Below, piece by piece: positions 8,099 through 15,888 of a DNA stretch of 43,557 nucleotides (the stretch's first letter is position 1; each line of letters starts with the position of its first letter). This DNA is from an uncultured Bacilli bacterium. GTDB lineage: Bacteria > Bacillota_I > Bacilli_A > RF39 > UBA660. Under the pieces are notes generated by a model. That model worked only from the letters and a program-made list of their open reading frames with translations. It was not told the origin of the DNA and ran no database searches. The stretch is from contig CANQMF010000005.1 of NCBI GenBank assembly GCA_947624915.1, forward strand, positions 1 through 43,557. The letters run 5' to 3'. The position numbers and the translations under genes are program-made.

Positions 8099-9074
8099 TA
8101 TATTCCTCCAAATATCGATTTAAAACATCAACTAATTCTTCTTTTGTTTTTGTATTGAATATTGCCAACTTCAATTCCCTACCTTTTGGTATTCCTTTAA
8201 CATAATAACTAGCATGAGTTCTTATTTGCAACATAGCTACCTTATAAGGCTTAGTTTCTAATAAATTAATTAAATGTTTCTTAATCATATCTATTCTTGT
8301 TAAGACATCTATCTTTTTCGGTAATATAGCATTTTCCAAATAATCAACGCATTCCTTAATAAGCCATGGGTTACCTAAAAGTCCTCGACCAATCATAATC
8401 GCATCACAACCTGTTTCATCAATCATTCTTTTCGCATCGTAGCAACTTCTAATATCACCATTACCAATAACCGGAATTGATACAACATCTTTAACAGCAC
8501 GAATAATATCCCAATTAGCTAATCCACTATAACCCTGACTACGTGTTCTAGCATGAACAGTTATAGCACTAGCACCAGCTAATTCTATTTTTTTAGCTAT
8601 CTGTATAGCATTAATAGTTTGTTCGTCCCAACCACTACGTATTTTAACTGTTACAGGGACATCAACACTATCAACTACCTTTTTGACTATATCATACACC
8701 TTATCAGGATCCTTTAATAAAGCGCTCCCCGCTCCCGATCTTAACGCTACTTTAGGGACTGGACACCCCATATTAATATCAATTAATTTCACTTCATACA
8801 AATCAGTTAACACTTTGGCTGCTTTAGCCATTGTACTTGCACTAGAGCCAAACAATTGAATTCCTGTTGGCACGGACAATTCATTTATACCTTTTAACAT
8901 ATCAAATGTTTTCTGATTATTTCTTACGATTGCTTCAGCACTTATCAACTCTGTAAAAGCTAGTCCAACCCCCATATCTTCACATATCTTTATATAGGCA
9001 GGATCGGATATTCCAGCCATAGGCGCTAAAACAACTTGATTTTTTATTTCTATATCTCCAATCTTCCATCTCAT
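8088..9074 (-). CDS. dusB: tRNA-dihydrouridine synthase, DusB type
   Basis: FMN- and NADPH-dependent reduction of uridine to dihydrouridine in the tRNA D-loop. The TIM barrel shows VLAPMAGISDPAY at the N-terminus, DINMGCPVPKV with the catalytic Cys near residue 100, VTVKIRSGWD, ITVHARTRSQGYSG and the FMN-phosphate loop in VIGNGDI and MIGRGLLGNPWL. The 328-residue length is typical, and NifR3/DusB-type proteins are the usual Dus of low-GC Gram-positives. It starts with ATG after an AGGTGA that overlaps the stop of a tiny upstream reading frame. Confidence 0.95.
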   Translation of the reverse strand: MRWKIGDIEIKNQVVLAPMAGISDPAYIKICEDMGVGLAFTELISAEAIVRNNQKTFDMLKGINELSVPTGIQLFGSSASTMAKAAKVLTDLYEVKLIDINMGCPVPKVALRSGAGSALLKDPDKVYDIVKKVVDSVDVPVTVKIRSGWDEQTINAIQIAKKIELAGASAITVHARTRSQGYSGLANWDIIRAVKDVVSIPVIGNGDIRSCYDAKRMIDETGCDAIMIGRGLLGNPWLIKECVDYLENAILPKKIDVLTRIDMIKKHLINLLETKPYKVAMLQIRTHASYYVKGIPKGRELKLAIFNTKTKEELVDVLNRYLEEYNAY

Positions 9075-9078
9075 TTAA

Positions 9079-9099
9079 TCACCTAATATTTCTTATCAT
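9079..9099 (-). CDS. Possible 6-codon leader peptide before dusB
   Basis: The best Shine-Dalgarno of this transcript, AGGAGGTG (9114-9107), is 9 bases from an ATG opening a six-residue frame (MIRNIR) whose TGA stop overlaps the weaker AGGTGA used by dusB. The arrangement would couple translation of dusB to the leader. It could equally be chance in a short leader; nothing else shows that it is translated. Confidence 0.35.
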   Translation of the reverse strand: MIRNIR

Positions 9100-9117
9100 T
9101 ACACCACACCTCCTAAA

Positions 9118-9146
9118 ATTATACTATAAATTACTAAATCCAACAA
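9118..9146 (-). promoter_or_regulatory. Promoter of the dusB-RDD unit
   Basis: Minus-strand TTGTTG (9146-9141) and TATAAT (9123-9118), 17 bases apart, just before the leader frame and dusB. Confidence 0.65.
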
Positions 9147-9218
9147 GCTCATCGTTCTATCATATTGATAATTAAAACACAGGTGTAAAATTAAAAAAGT
9201 GCTATTAAACAAATATTA

Positions 9219-9227
9219 TGGTATAAT
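9219..9227 (+). promoter_or_regulatory. Extended -10 promoter of the coiled-coil membrane protein gene
   Basis: TGGTATAAT, with no convincing -35. GGAGGT follows at 9242-9247, and the ATG is at 9257. Confidence 0.6.
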
Positions 9228-9256
9228 ATAAAATTACTGATGGAGGTTTAAATATT

Positions 9257-10402
9257 ATGATTAACGTAAAACAAACAGAAGATATATTAAAAGAACAATA
9301 CAATGAAAATTGTATAAAAATAGATGAATTAAACGAAAAGATCCAGATCATTAAAGCAAATAATTTTGAAACGAAATTGATTAGTGTAGTCAGTATCTCT
9401 TTAATACCGTGGGTAGCTATGGCTATTTCGGTACCACTAATGATCACCAGTGGTCTAATTCCTTCTTTTTTAATATCACCTTTATCAATTGGTATTCCTG
9501 CGATAATAGGTTTAGTTGGAGAAACAGTATGGATGAAGAAACATAAATACAAAGAAGGCTTACAAAATTTTTCTAAAGCAAGATCTAAAAAAGATTTAAT
9601 TGAAGAATGTACCAAATATGAAATTGAAAAAGAAAAATTAAAAAATATTAATAAGATATTAGAAAAAGCCTGTGACGGCTTAGATGAAAGGCAAAATCTA
9701 CTTAACACTTTATCTAATGAATATAATATAATTGAAAAAGATCATCGTTCTAAAGAAGAAATAAAAAGAAATTATGAAAAGTCACGTGACCTTCTAGAGC
9801 AAAGGAAAAAGGATCTGGATGTGACAACAACTAAAAAAGTTTTAAAAGAAAAGTTTGGAAAAATAAAAAATAAATTTCAAATGTTAATTGAATCTATTAT
9901 CTTTACTGCATTTGGAGGAGCTGCCGCTATGATGGCCTATGATACCCCTCTTATTGCCCTAAGAAACTTAGGTGGCAATATTCAACTAAACACTCTAAAC
10001 GTGGCTATTCCACTAACCATTGGTATCTTGTCTTGCAGTATCTATTCATTAAAAAAATCCAAAGATTATACTAATGCTTTCAAAAGTCTTAATGAACAAC
10101 TAAAAATAGCTCATTTAAACGAAAATAAAAAACATAGTTATTCAAAAGGAAAAGTAAAAAATAGTAATGCCGAAAGCCTTAACCTTGATCTAGAAAATCT
10201 TATAGATGATACATGTTCTATTGTAATACAATTAGAAGGTGAAAAGCAAAAACTTAATACGCTTTTAAAAGCTGATCAAAGCAATGAAAAAATACCTTTT
10301 TTACCTTCAACTAGATGTCCTAACAATTCATTAGAATCAATAACATTCCAAAATTCTAATGATTCAAAACATGTCAAAATAAAAACCAAAAAAATTAAAT
10401 AA
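9257..10402 (+). CDS. Unknown protein: coiled coil with two hydrophobic membrane hairpins
   Basis: I do not recognise this 381-residue protein. It opens with a charged helical segment (1-35), then a hydrophobic block (about 38-95, two probable membrane helices rich in Ile, Pro and Gly), a long Lys/Glu-rich coiled coil (about 100-205), a second hydrophobic block (about 212-265, starting FTAFGGAAAMMAY) and another charged helix with a polar tail. The symmetric hydrophobic-hairpin/coiled-coil/hydrophobic-hairpin plan suggests a membrane-anchored structural protein. There is no catalytic motif, signal peptide or cell-wall anchor. It is a single gene with its own promoter, GGAGGT Shine-Dalgarno and terminator, between dusB and a broken HD gene. 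Confidence 0.7.
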   Translation: MINVKQTEDILKEQYNENCIKIDELNEKIQIIKANNFETKLISVVSISLIPWVAMAISVPLMITSGLIPSFLISPLSIGIPAIIGLVGETVWMKKHKYKEGLQNFSKARSKKDLIEECTKYEIEKEKLKNINKILEKACDGLDERQNLLNTLSNEYNIIEKDHRSKEEIKRNYEKSRDLLEQRKKDLDVTTTKKVLKEKFGKIKNKFQMLIESIIFTAFGGAAAMMAYDTPLIALRNLGGNIQLNTLNVAIPLTIGILSCSIYSLKKSKDYTNAFKSLNEQLKIAHLNENKKHSYSKGKVKNSNAESLNLDLENLIDDTCSIVIQLEGEKQKLNTLLKADQSNEKIPFLPSTRCPNNSLESITFQNSNDSKHVKIKTKKIK

Positions 10403-10419
10403 CTATTGGTGCGGTAAAA

Positions 10420-10480
10420 AAAGAAAGTCTAATAAACTTTCTTTGAAACAACTAAACGTGACAAACCACGTTTTTTAATT
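10420..10480 (+). terminator. Two hairpins after the coiled-coil membrane protein gene
   Basis: Hairpin 1 (10420-10428 with 10436-10444, 9 bp) is A/T-flanked on both sides and may work in both directions. Hairpin 2 (10454-10460 with 10467-10473, 7 bp, GC-containing) is followed on the plus strand by a long T-rich stretch and is a good intrinsic terminator. It runs into the stop codon of the converging HD gene. Confidence 0.75.
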
Positions 10481-10909
10481 TTTAACCAGTGTCTTATCAA
10501 TTAATTCGCTTTCATCAATGCCATTTTCTTGTAATATTTTATTTTGAACCATAAAATATGGATCAGCTATGTAGCCCTTTACAATATCATAGATGTATTG
10601 AATCAATTCTTTTAATGACCAATTAGGATATTTACTTTTGACGGCATCAAATAATATCTTATAATCCACGATCTTATTTACTTTAATGAATTGAATCGTA
10701 AATTCATCCTTATCTTCAGTTAATTTTCCAATACCATCTAAATAAACATTATATTCTTCATCTTCAAAATAAACTTTATCATTAGCATACCCATTTCGTC
10801 CAAACTTTCTGATGAGATGTTGCCTTGATTCTTCAATGATACTATCCAACTTCTTACCTACATCATGTACCAAACGATAAGCATAAGTTCTTTTTAAAGG
10901 AACATCCAT
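10475..10909 (-). pseudogene. HD-domain hydrolase, C-terminal fragment after a frameshift
   Basis: This 144-residue frame begins at an internal ATG in the block MDVPLKRTYAYRLVHD, which in HD-domain phosphohydrolases of this group directly follows the GKIVSTAD segment ending the upstream frame. It continues with EESRQHLIRKFGRNGYA, also characteristic of the C-terminal half. There is no proper Shine-Dalgarno, and the two frames overlap by 16 bases. Together the fragments would make one protein of about 270 residues. A deletion of about seven bases near 10920 would explain the break, because restoring Asp-Arg there makes the protein continuous. A sequencing error is the alternative. Confidence 0.7.
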
Positions 10910-11286
10910 ACTTGTATAGCTGTCGAAACAATCTTACCATAGATATTTCGTGGTTCATATTCTAAAGATGCCCGATGATCATATACTGCTTCAGCCATTG
11001 TTTCTATTTGTTCCTCTGTAAAAAAATTCCGTAATTGTTTATCGGCTAATAACATCTCACTTGATATTTTTTCATGATTTTTGGCATCCACATAATGACC
11101 AATATCATGATATGCTGCAACTGTGTACACCATATCATAATTAATATCAGGGACACGGCTAGCAAACTTCATACTTCTTTCAATAACATATTTAATATGA
11201 TCTAGATTATGACCTAAATCATTCTTTTCATAACTTGGTAAAATATACCTTTCAATATACTTTTTTAATTCTTCATTAATACCCAT
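10894..11286 (-). pseudogene. HD-domain hydrolase, N-terminal fragment ending in a frameshift
   Basis: A 130-residue frame carrying the metal-binding core of an HD phosphohydrolase: GHNLDHIKYV (first His) near residue 25, AAYHDIGHY (the HD pair) near 57 and AVYDHRAS near 102. After GKIVSTA it runs into an unrelated four-to-seven-residue tail and stops, while the expected continuation sits in another frame just downstream. The Asp that usually completes the site after this segment would be among the deleted residues, so the fragment is probably inactive. The substrate of the intact enzyme is unknown. Confidence 0.75.
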
Positions 11287-11315
11287 TGAACATCACCATC
11301 ATCACTATACAATCA

Positions 11316-11344
11316 TTGAACTAACAATGCAAGTATGCTATAGT
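11316..11344 (+). promoter_or_regulatory. Promoter of first tandem paralogue
   Basis: TTGAAC (11316-11321), a 17-base spacer and the extended -10 TGCTATAGT. AAAGGAG lies before the ATG at 11369. Confidence 0.7.
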
Positions 11345-11368
11345 ATTTAAAGGAAAGGAGAATAATTA

Positions 11369-12148
11369 ATGAAAGAAATAATATTAAAAAATTATGTTAA
11401 ATTAGATGAGGACAATGACAAAGAAGATAATCATTATCTTGACCCTAGTATAATTGAAGTAATTGTTGCTGATTGTTTAGAACTAAATATTTCCTTTAAA
11501 GATATATATGAATTAGTCAAAACATCACAAATTACAACTACTAGCAAAGAGCTTGAACAGCAATTGAAACAAAAGATGAACATTGAACGTCCTGGTCTTG
11601 AAGAAGCATTCAAATATTACCAAAAACTACAGCATGTTATTGATGACTTAACTAATAGAATCAACTATGAAACAAAACTACATTACCTTATATTACAACA
11701 AGAATTAAAAAAATATTTATTTAATTCAGAACTATTTAAGTATTATCAAACTTATATTGCTACATTAAAAGAAAAATGTTTATCGTTATTCAAACTATAC
11801 AACAGCTTATACGAAATATCTAGAGGTGAAAAAGTAAAAAGAGATATCATTGAACAAATTAATCGTTTCGATTTTCATTTCAATAATGAAAGAAATCTCT
11901 ACGATGAAGATGTTATAAGACTGGCCTCAACAATGGTATATAATATTAATGACTTAATAGAAAAATTATCGCAGGCACAAAATACTGATTCTTATATTTG
12001 TTATAACTTTACGGAAAAGGATTTATGCAATAACGGTCTATCACCATACCCTACTCTAGAAATCCAACGTCTAGATGAATTTTGTGATAACCCACAGTAT
12101 CTTCCTTACACCAAAAAACAACAAAAATATATGATGAAAAAAAATTAA
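11369..12148 (+). CDS. Unknown protein, first of a tandem paralogous pair
   Basis: A 259-residue soluble, mostly helical protein with no recognised domain, signal peptide or membrane segment. It is clearly related to the next gene. Shared blocks are HYLDPSIIE and VADCLELN near the N-terminus, ELVK with a KELEQQLKQKM helix, FKYYQTYI followed by LKEKCLSLFKLY in the middle, a DEDVIRLASTMVYN block, and a C-terminal PQYLPYTKKQQK. The middle third, about residues 78-110, is the least conserved. Own promoter and Shine-Dalgarno; no hairpin was seen between the two copies. Function unknown. Confidence 0.75.
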   Translation: MKEIILKNYVKLDEDNDKEDNHYLDPSIIEVIVADCLELNISFKDIYELVKTSQITTTSKELEQQLKQKMNIERPGLEEAFKYYQKLQHVIDDLTNRINYETKLHYLILQQELKKYLFNSELFKYYQTYIATLKEKCLSLFKLYNSLYEISRGEKVKRDIIEQINRFDFHFNNERNLYDEDVIRLASTMVYNINDLIEKLSQAQNTDSYICYNFTEKDLCNNGLSPYPTLEIQRLDEFCDNPQYLPYTKKQQKYMMKKN

Positions 12149-12202
12149 TCGAACTCTGAATAATATTGACGATTAAAGGAGTATTTAATAGTAACTTATT
12201 TG

Positions 12203-12232
12203 TTGTCTTAAAATATATAAATATGTTATAGT
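12203..12232 (+). promoter_or_regulatory. Promoter of second tandem paralogue
   Basis: TTGTCT (12203-12208), an 18-base spacer and TGTTATAGT, the same extended -10 form (TGnTATAGT) as the first copy. GGAGGT lies before the ATG at 12251. Confidence 0.6.
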
Positions 12233-12250
12233 ATACCAAGGAGGTTAATA

Positions 12251-13066
12251 ATGAAGAAAATTGATTTAAACGATTATGTTGATCTAAAATATCTTAAATC
12301 CACTGAAAACGGACACTATATTGATCCCATAATAATTAAAACAATCGTTGAAGATTGTTTAGAGTTAAACATGTCATTCGAAGAAGTTCATGAGTTAGTT
12401 AAAAACGCTAAAATTACACTTACAATTAAAGATATTGAAAAACAGTTGCATAAGAAGATGTGTGAAGAACACCCAGAGTTAAAACAATATGCTATATCAC
12501 AAGCAAATAACGAATATTTTACCAGCACGCTTGATTCCAAAGAGGAAATAGAGCAACTTGATTTATTAACTAAAGCTGAAAAATATATGTTTAAGCCTAT
12601 TATTTTCAAATATTATACAAATTACATTGAAATACTTAAACAGAAATGTTTATCACTATTTGAACTTTACTATGGATTATACAAATTATCTAAAAAAGAA
12701 GTAGTATCTCCTGAAATTTTGAATCAAGTTAAACAATTTGATTTACATTTAAACGGAGTTGGAAATCTTCACTATGATGATGTTGTAAGATTATCAGCAA
12801 CAATGATCTATAACTTACATGATTTGAGTGTAAAACTAGCTGAGGCTAATAGTTATGAAACCTATTTAAATAATGTATCAATTAAGGATATACTATACTT
12901 TGATCAATTATTACCAAATGAAAAATACCCAAGCCCTGAACTTCAAGAATTGGATTCATTTGATAATAGCCCTCAATTTATTCCCTACACAAAAAAGCAA
13001 GAAAAGTTACTACTAAAAAAGAAAATGACTAATTTAAAAAAGCTTTTTGACAAAGTTGATAATTAA
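12251..13066 (+). CDS. Unknown protein, second of a tandem paralogous pair
   Basis: A 271-residue paralogue of the preceding gene, with the same blocks: HYIDPIIIK, VEDCLELN, IEKQLHKKM, FKYYTNYIEILKQKCLSLF, a YDDVVRLSATMIYN block and PQFIPYTKKQEK, plus a short Lys-rich extension at the C-terminus. The match runs end to end with a divergent region around residues 80-110, indicating an old gene duplication rather than a recent one. No catalytic motif was recognised. Each copy keeps its own promoter, so they may be expressed separately. Followed by a strong bidirectional terminator. Confidence 0.75.
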   Translation: MKKIDLNDYVDLKYLKSTENGHYIDPIIIKTIVEDCLELNMSFEEVHELVKNAKITLTIKDIEKQLHKKMCEEHPELKQYAISQANNEYFTSTLDSKEEIEQLDLLTKAEKYMFKPIIFKYYTNYIEILKQKCLSLFELYYGLYKLSKKEVVSPEILNQVKQFDLHLNGVGNLHYDDVVRLSATMIYNLHDLSVKLAEANSYETYLNNVSIKDILYFDQLLPNEKYPSPELQELDSFDNSPQFIPYTKKQEKLLLKKKMTNLKKLFDKVDN

Positions 13067-13089
13067 ATAACAATTTGAAGTGTCAAATT

Positions 13090-13128
13090 AAAAGTAGACA
13101 GGTAAAAAGAAGTCCAGTCTACTTTTTT
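13090..13128. terminator. Bidirectional terminator between paralogue 2 and spoVIF
   Basis: A perfect 10-bp stem (13090-13099 with 13117-13126) with a 17-base loop. A T-run on the plus side and a weaker T-rich stretch on the minus side serve the two convergent genes. Confidence 0.85.
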
Positions 13129-13369
13129 AAAACATTTTATCAACATCTTTAGGAACTTTATCCTGTATAACTGCATTAACAATCTTATTTTCTTGTTCTT
13201 CACTGACTGGTTTACCAGTCATTTTACTTAGTTTTTGAATTACATTACGTAAAGTATGCTCATTTTTTAAATCATTATCCTGTAATTCCCTCGCTAATTC
13301 TAAAATTGTATTTTTATCAACTTTTGTTTTCTTTTCAATTCGATTGAATAACCCATCTGAAAATGCCAT
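13127..13369 (-). CDS. spoVIF: Sporulation protein SpoVIF family
   Basis: An 80-residue protein resembling SpoVIF (YjcC), a late sporulation protein needed in Bacillus for coat assembly and spore resistance. The N-terminus LFNRIEKKTKVDKNTILEL and the central LRNVIQKLSKMTGKPVSEEQ fit the family pattern, and the length matches. I place the start at 13369 because the minus strand has GGAGGTAAT directly before that ATG; a longer reading frame upstream would run through the der terminator. It sits downstream of der but is separated from it by that terminator, so it needs its own promoter. The family call rests on remembered similarity over a short protein. Confidence 0.8.
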   Translation of the reverse strand: MAFSDGLFNRIEKKTKVDKNTILELARELQDNDLKNEHTLRNVIQKLSKMTGKPVSEEQENKIVNAVIQDKVPKDVDKMF

Positions 13370-13401
13370 ATTACCTCCTAATATATCATATGTACAAGTA
13401 C

Positions 13402-13429
13402 AAAAAAAGTAACAACGAATTTTGTTACT
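13402..13429 (-). terminator. der terminator
   Basis: An 8-bp stem (13408-13415 with 13422-13429), 6-base loop and a run of seven T on the minus strand, right after the der stop. Confidence 0.85.
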
Positions 13430-13433
13430 AAAT

Positions 13434-14747
13434 TTAATTTTCACCTTTATTTTTAAACTGTAATACAATAGGTGTCCCTTCAAAATCAAATGACTCTCTA
13501 ATCTTATTTTCCAGATAACGTTCATATGAAAAATGAATTAAACCTTTATTATTAACTTGGATATTAAAAGTTGGTGGACAGGTTTTTACTTGTGAAGAAA
13601 AATAAATCTTTAATCTTTTGCCTTTATAACTAGGTGGCAAATTAAGATTATAAGCATCCATAATTACATCATTTAAAAGACTTGTCTTAATTTCTCGTCG
13701 ACTATTTTCATACACTTTTAAAATTTCTGGCATTAGGGTATGAATCCTTTTTCGTGATTTCGCTGACAAAAAAACTACCGGAGCATAACTCATAAATTGG
13801 AAATTATTTTCAATGTCTTGTTTCCATTTTCGCATAGCACTATCCTTATTATCAATAACATCCCATTTATTAACTACTAAAACGACCGCTTTACCAGAAT
13901 CTAACGCATATCCAGCAATATGCTTATCATGCTCAACAATACCTTCTTCAGCATTAATAACAATGCAACAAACATTACAACGATCAATGGCCTTCATACT
14001 ACGTAGTAAACTATATCGTTCAACATTTTCATATATTTTTCCCTTTTTACGCATACCAGCTGTATCAATAACCACACAATCATGTCCATAATACGTAAAA
14101 GGAGTATCAATTGCATCTCTTGTTGTTCCCGCTACATCACTAACAATAACACGTTCTTCATTTAAAAGCGCATTAACTAAACTACTCTTACCTACATTTG
14201 GGCGTCCAATAATAGAAAACTTTAATGTATCATTAGGATATTCAATTTCCATTGGTTTAAATTCACTAACAATCTCATCTAATAATTCAGCAATACCAAT
14301 ATTATGTTCACCACTAACTTTATAGTATTTATCAAATCCTAGTTCATAAAACTCATATTCGTTTTCTTTTATTAATTTACTATCACATTTATTGATAGCT
14401 ACAATAACTTTACTATTACTTTTCATCAGCATGTCACGAACTACAAAATCATTAGCAGTCAATCCTTCCTTACCATCAACTACAAATACAATAACGTCTG
14501 CCTCATCAATGGCAAGCTCAGCTTGATTCTTAATATCTTCATTAAAAGCACTATTTTGTAAATCAATTCCTCCCGTATCTACTAAATGGAAAGAATAATC
14601 TTTGTACTCGACCATACCATATATTCTATCTCTAGTAATACCGGGTGTATCCTCAATAATAGATATTTTCTTACCCACTAAACGATTAAAGATTGTACTC
14701 TTACCTACATTTGGGCGTCCAAGTAATGCTACTACAGGTTTACTCAT
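13434..14747 (-). CDS. der: Ribosome-assembly GTPase Der (EngA)
   Basis: Essential double-GTPase acting in 50S ribosomal subunit maturation. Two G domains in tandem are visible: GRPNVGKST near residue 10 with DTPG and NKCD in the first half, then GRPNVGKSS near 182 with DTAGMRKKG and NKWD in the second. The C-terminal KH-like domain follows (LPPSYKGKRLKIYFSSQ). The 437-residue length is exactly typical. The neighbouring gpr gene upstream is only 41 bases away, but an extended -10 lies in that gap, so der probably also has its own promoter. Confidence 0.98.
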   Translation of the reverse strand: MSKPVVALLGRPNVGKSTIFNRLVGKKISIIEDTPGITRDRIYGMVEYKDYSFHLVDTGGIDLQNSAFNEDIKNQAELAIDEADVIVFVVDGKEGLTANDFVVRDMLMKSNSKVIVAINKCDSKLIKENEYEFYELGFDKYYKVSGEHNIGIAELLDEIVSEFKPMEIEYPNDTLKFSIIGRPNVGKSSLVNALLNEERVIVSDVAGTTRDAIDTPFTYYGHDCVVIDTAGMRKKGKIYENVERYSLLRSMKAIDRCNVCCIVINAEEGIVEHDKHIAGYALDSGKAVVLVVNKWDVIDNKDSAMRKWKQDIENNFQFMSYAPVVFLSAKSRKRIHTLMPEILKVYENSRREIKTSLLNDVIMDAYNLNLPPSYKGKRLKIYFSSQVKTCPPTFNIQVNNKGLIHFSYERYLENKIRESFDFEGTPIVLQFKNKGEN

Positions 14748-14770
14748 ACAACCAGTCCTCTCTAGGAACT

Positions 14771-14779
14771 ATTATATCA
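14771..14779 (-). promoter_or_regulatory. Extended -10 element before der
   Basis: Minus-strand TGATATAAT between gpr and der; the -35 region overlaps the gpr stop and is poor. Confidence 0.5.
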
Positions 14780-14788
14780 TTTTTTCTT

Positions 14789-15787
14789 TCATTTTAAAAG
14801 GTTATTAATACCTGTTGAAAGTACTTTAGATAAACATTCGATTAGATAATCTATTTCTGTTGGTGTAACAATTAAATTATAACCAATAGGACTTAAAACA
14901 TCATTTAATAATTGTTTTAATTCATTATCATTCAACTTACCAACTAACCCTAATAACATTTCTTTGTCACGATTATTAATTTTTATATCTTCTTTTAAAT
15001 AATTATTATTAATCATCAACTTATATTTAGGTATATTAGCTTTCTCCTTAGTATATATGTATTGTTTTATCATATAGTTTATAGTATCGCTAACAATTGT
15101 AATAGCATCTACTACTGTTGGTACACCTATAGCTATAACAGGTATATTAATGGTTTCTATACTTATTTCTTTTCGTCTATTTCCTATCCCGCTACCTGGG
15201 GATATACCACTATTAGTAATCTGAATTGTCTTATTTAATCTCTCAACGGAAGTACTGGCTAAAGAGTCAATCACAATAATTAATTTAGGATTGGTACTAT
15301 TAGCAATACTTTTAATAACAGTACTTGTTTCAATACCTGTTTTTCCCATAACACTTGGTGTAATAGCTGCCACTCTTTGATAATTAGGATCAACCATATT
15401 TAATTCGTATAAGTGATTTGTAACATTAATATTATCTACCACCATTGGTCCTAAAGAATCTGGTGTTGATGCATCATTACCTAACCCAATTATTAAAACC
15501 AAATCATCTTTCTTTTCTAAATTAATAAATTTAGCTAGCTCATGTGTAAAAACTTCTAATACTTGTTTTTTATTATCACTATCAGTTACATCATTAAACT
15601 CAATTGTAACGTATTTCCCCTTTTTTTTACCAATTAATTTACTGCTCTTATCATCAAGATTAATCTCTGTAACCTTAATATCATTAATAACATTTTCTTT
15701 AACATCAAGATTTTTAATTTGAGCAATAGATTCAATCATCAAATCAGTACGTAAATTATACTTAGTTAAATCAGCTTCATGATTCAT
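14789..15787 (-). CDS. gpr: Germination protease GPR (peptidase A25)
   Basis: Degrades the small acid-soluble proteins that coat DNA in dormant spores, early in germination. The N-terminus has the zymogen-processing region LTKYNLRTDLMIE, which resembles the site GPR cleaves in its own propeptide and in SASPs. The core GLGNDASTPDSLGPMVVDN and the VIDSLAS, NSGISPGSGIGNRR and GVPTVVDA blocks are diagnostic. The 332-residue length is normal for the precursor. It is divergent from rpsT, as in Bacillus. I could not recognise a convincing forespore sigma (SigF/SigG) promoter. This is the firmest evidence in the window for an endospore-forming ancestry. Confidence 0.95.
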   Translation of the reverse strand: MNHEADLTKYNLRTDLMIESIAQIKNLDVKENVINDIKVTEINLDDKSSKLIGKKKGKYVTIEFNDVTDSDNKKQVLEVFTHELAKFINLEKKDDLVLIIGLGNDASTPDSLGPMVVDNINVTNHLYELNMVDPNYQRVAAITPSVMGKTGIETSTVIKSIANSTNPKLIIVIDSLASTSVERLNKTIQITNSGISPGSGIGNRRKEISIETINIPVIAIGVPTVVDAITIVSDTINYMIKQYIYTKEKANIPKYKLMINNNYLKEDIKINNRDKEMLLGLVGKLNDNELKQLLNDVLSPIGYNLIVTPTEIDYLIECLSKVLSTGINNLLK

Positions 15788-15829
15788 TTAAATCACCATT
15801 AATATTTTTCACAAAAACGTTTATTTTAT

Positions 15830-15858
15830 TTGCATTTTTAATATATTTTTGTTAAAAT
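15830..15858 (+). promoter_or_regulatory. rpsT promoter
   Basis: TTGCAT (15830-15835), a 17-base spacer and TAAAAT (15853-15858) preceded by TGT, an extended -10. Confidence 0.75.
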
Positions 15859-15888
15859 ATACATGTACGTGACTTGGAGGTGAATATT

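Noticed and set aside
7493..9074. A frameshift between dusB and the RDD gene because they overlap by 11 bases
   Set aside because: Both proteins are full length with complete family motifs and separate Shine-Dalgarno sites; the overlap is normal operon packing.
9205..9708. A 167-codon minus-strand frame opposite the coiled-coil membrane protein
   Set aside because: The plus-strand gene has a promoter, Shine-Dalgarno and terminator; the opposite frame has none and reads as low-complexity hydrophobic sequence.
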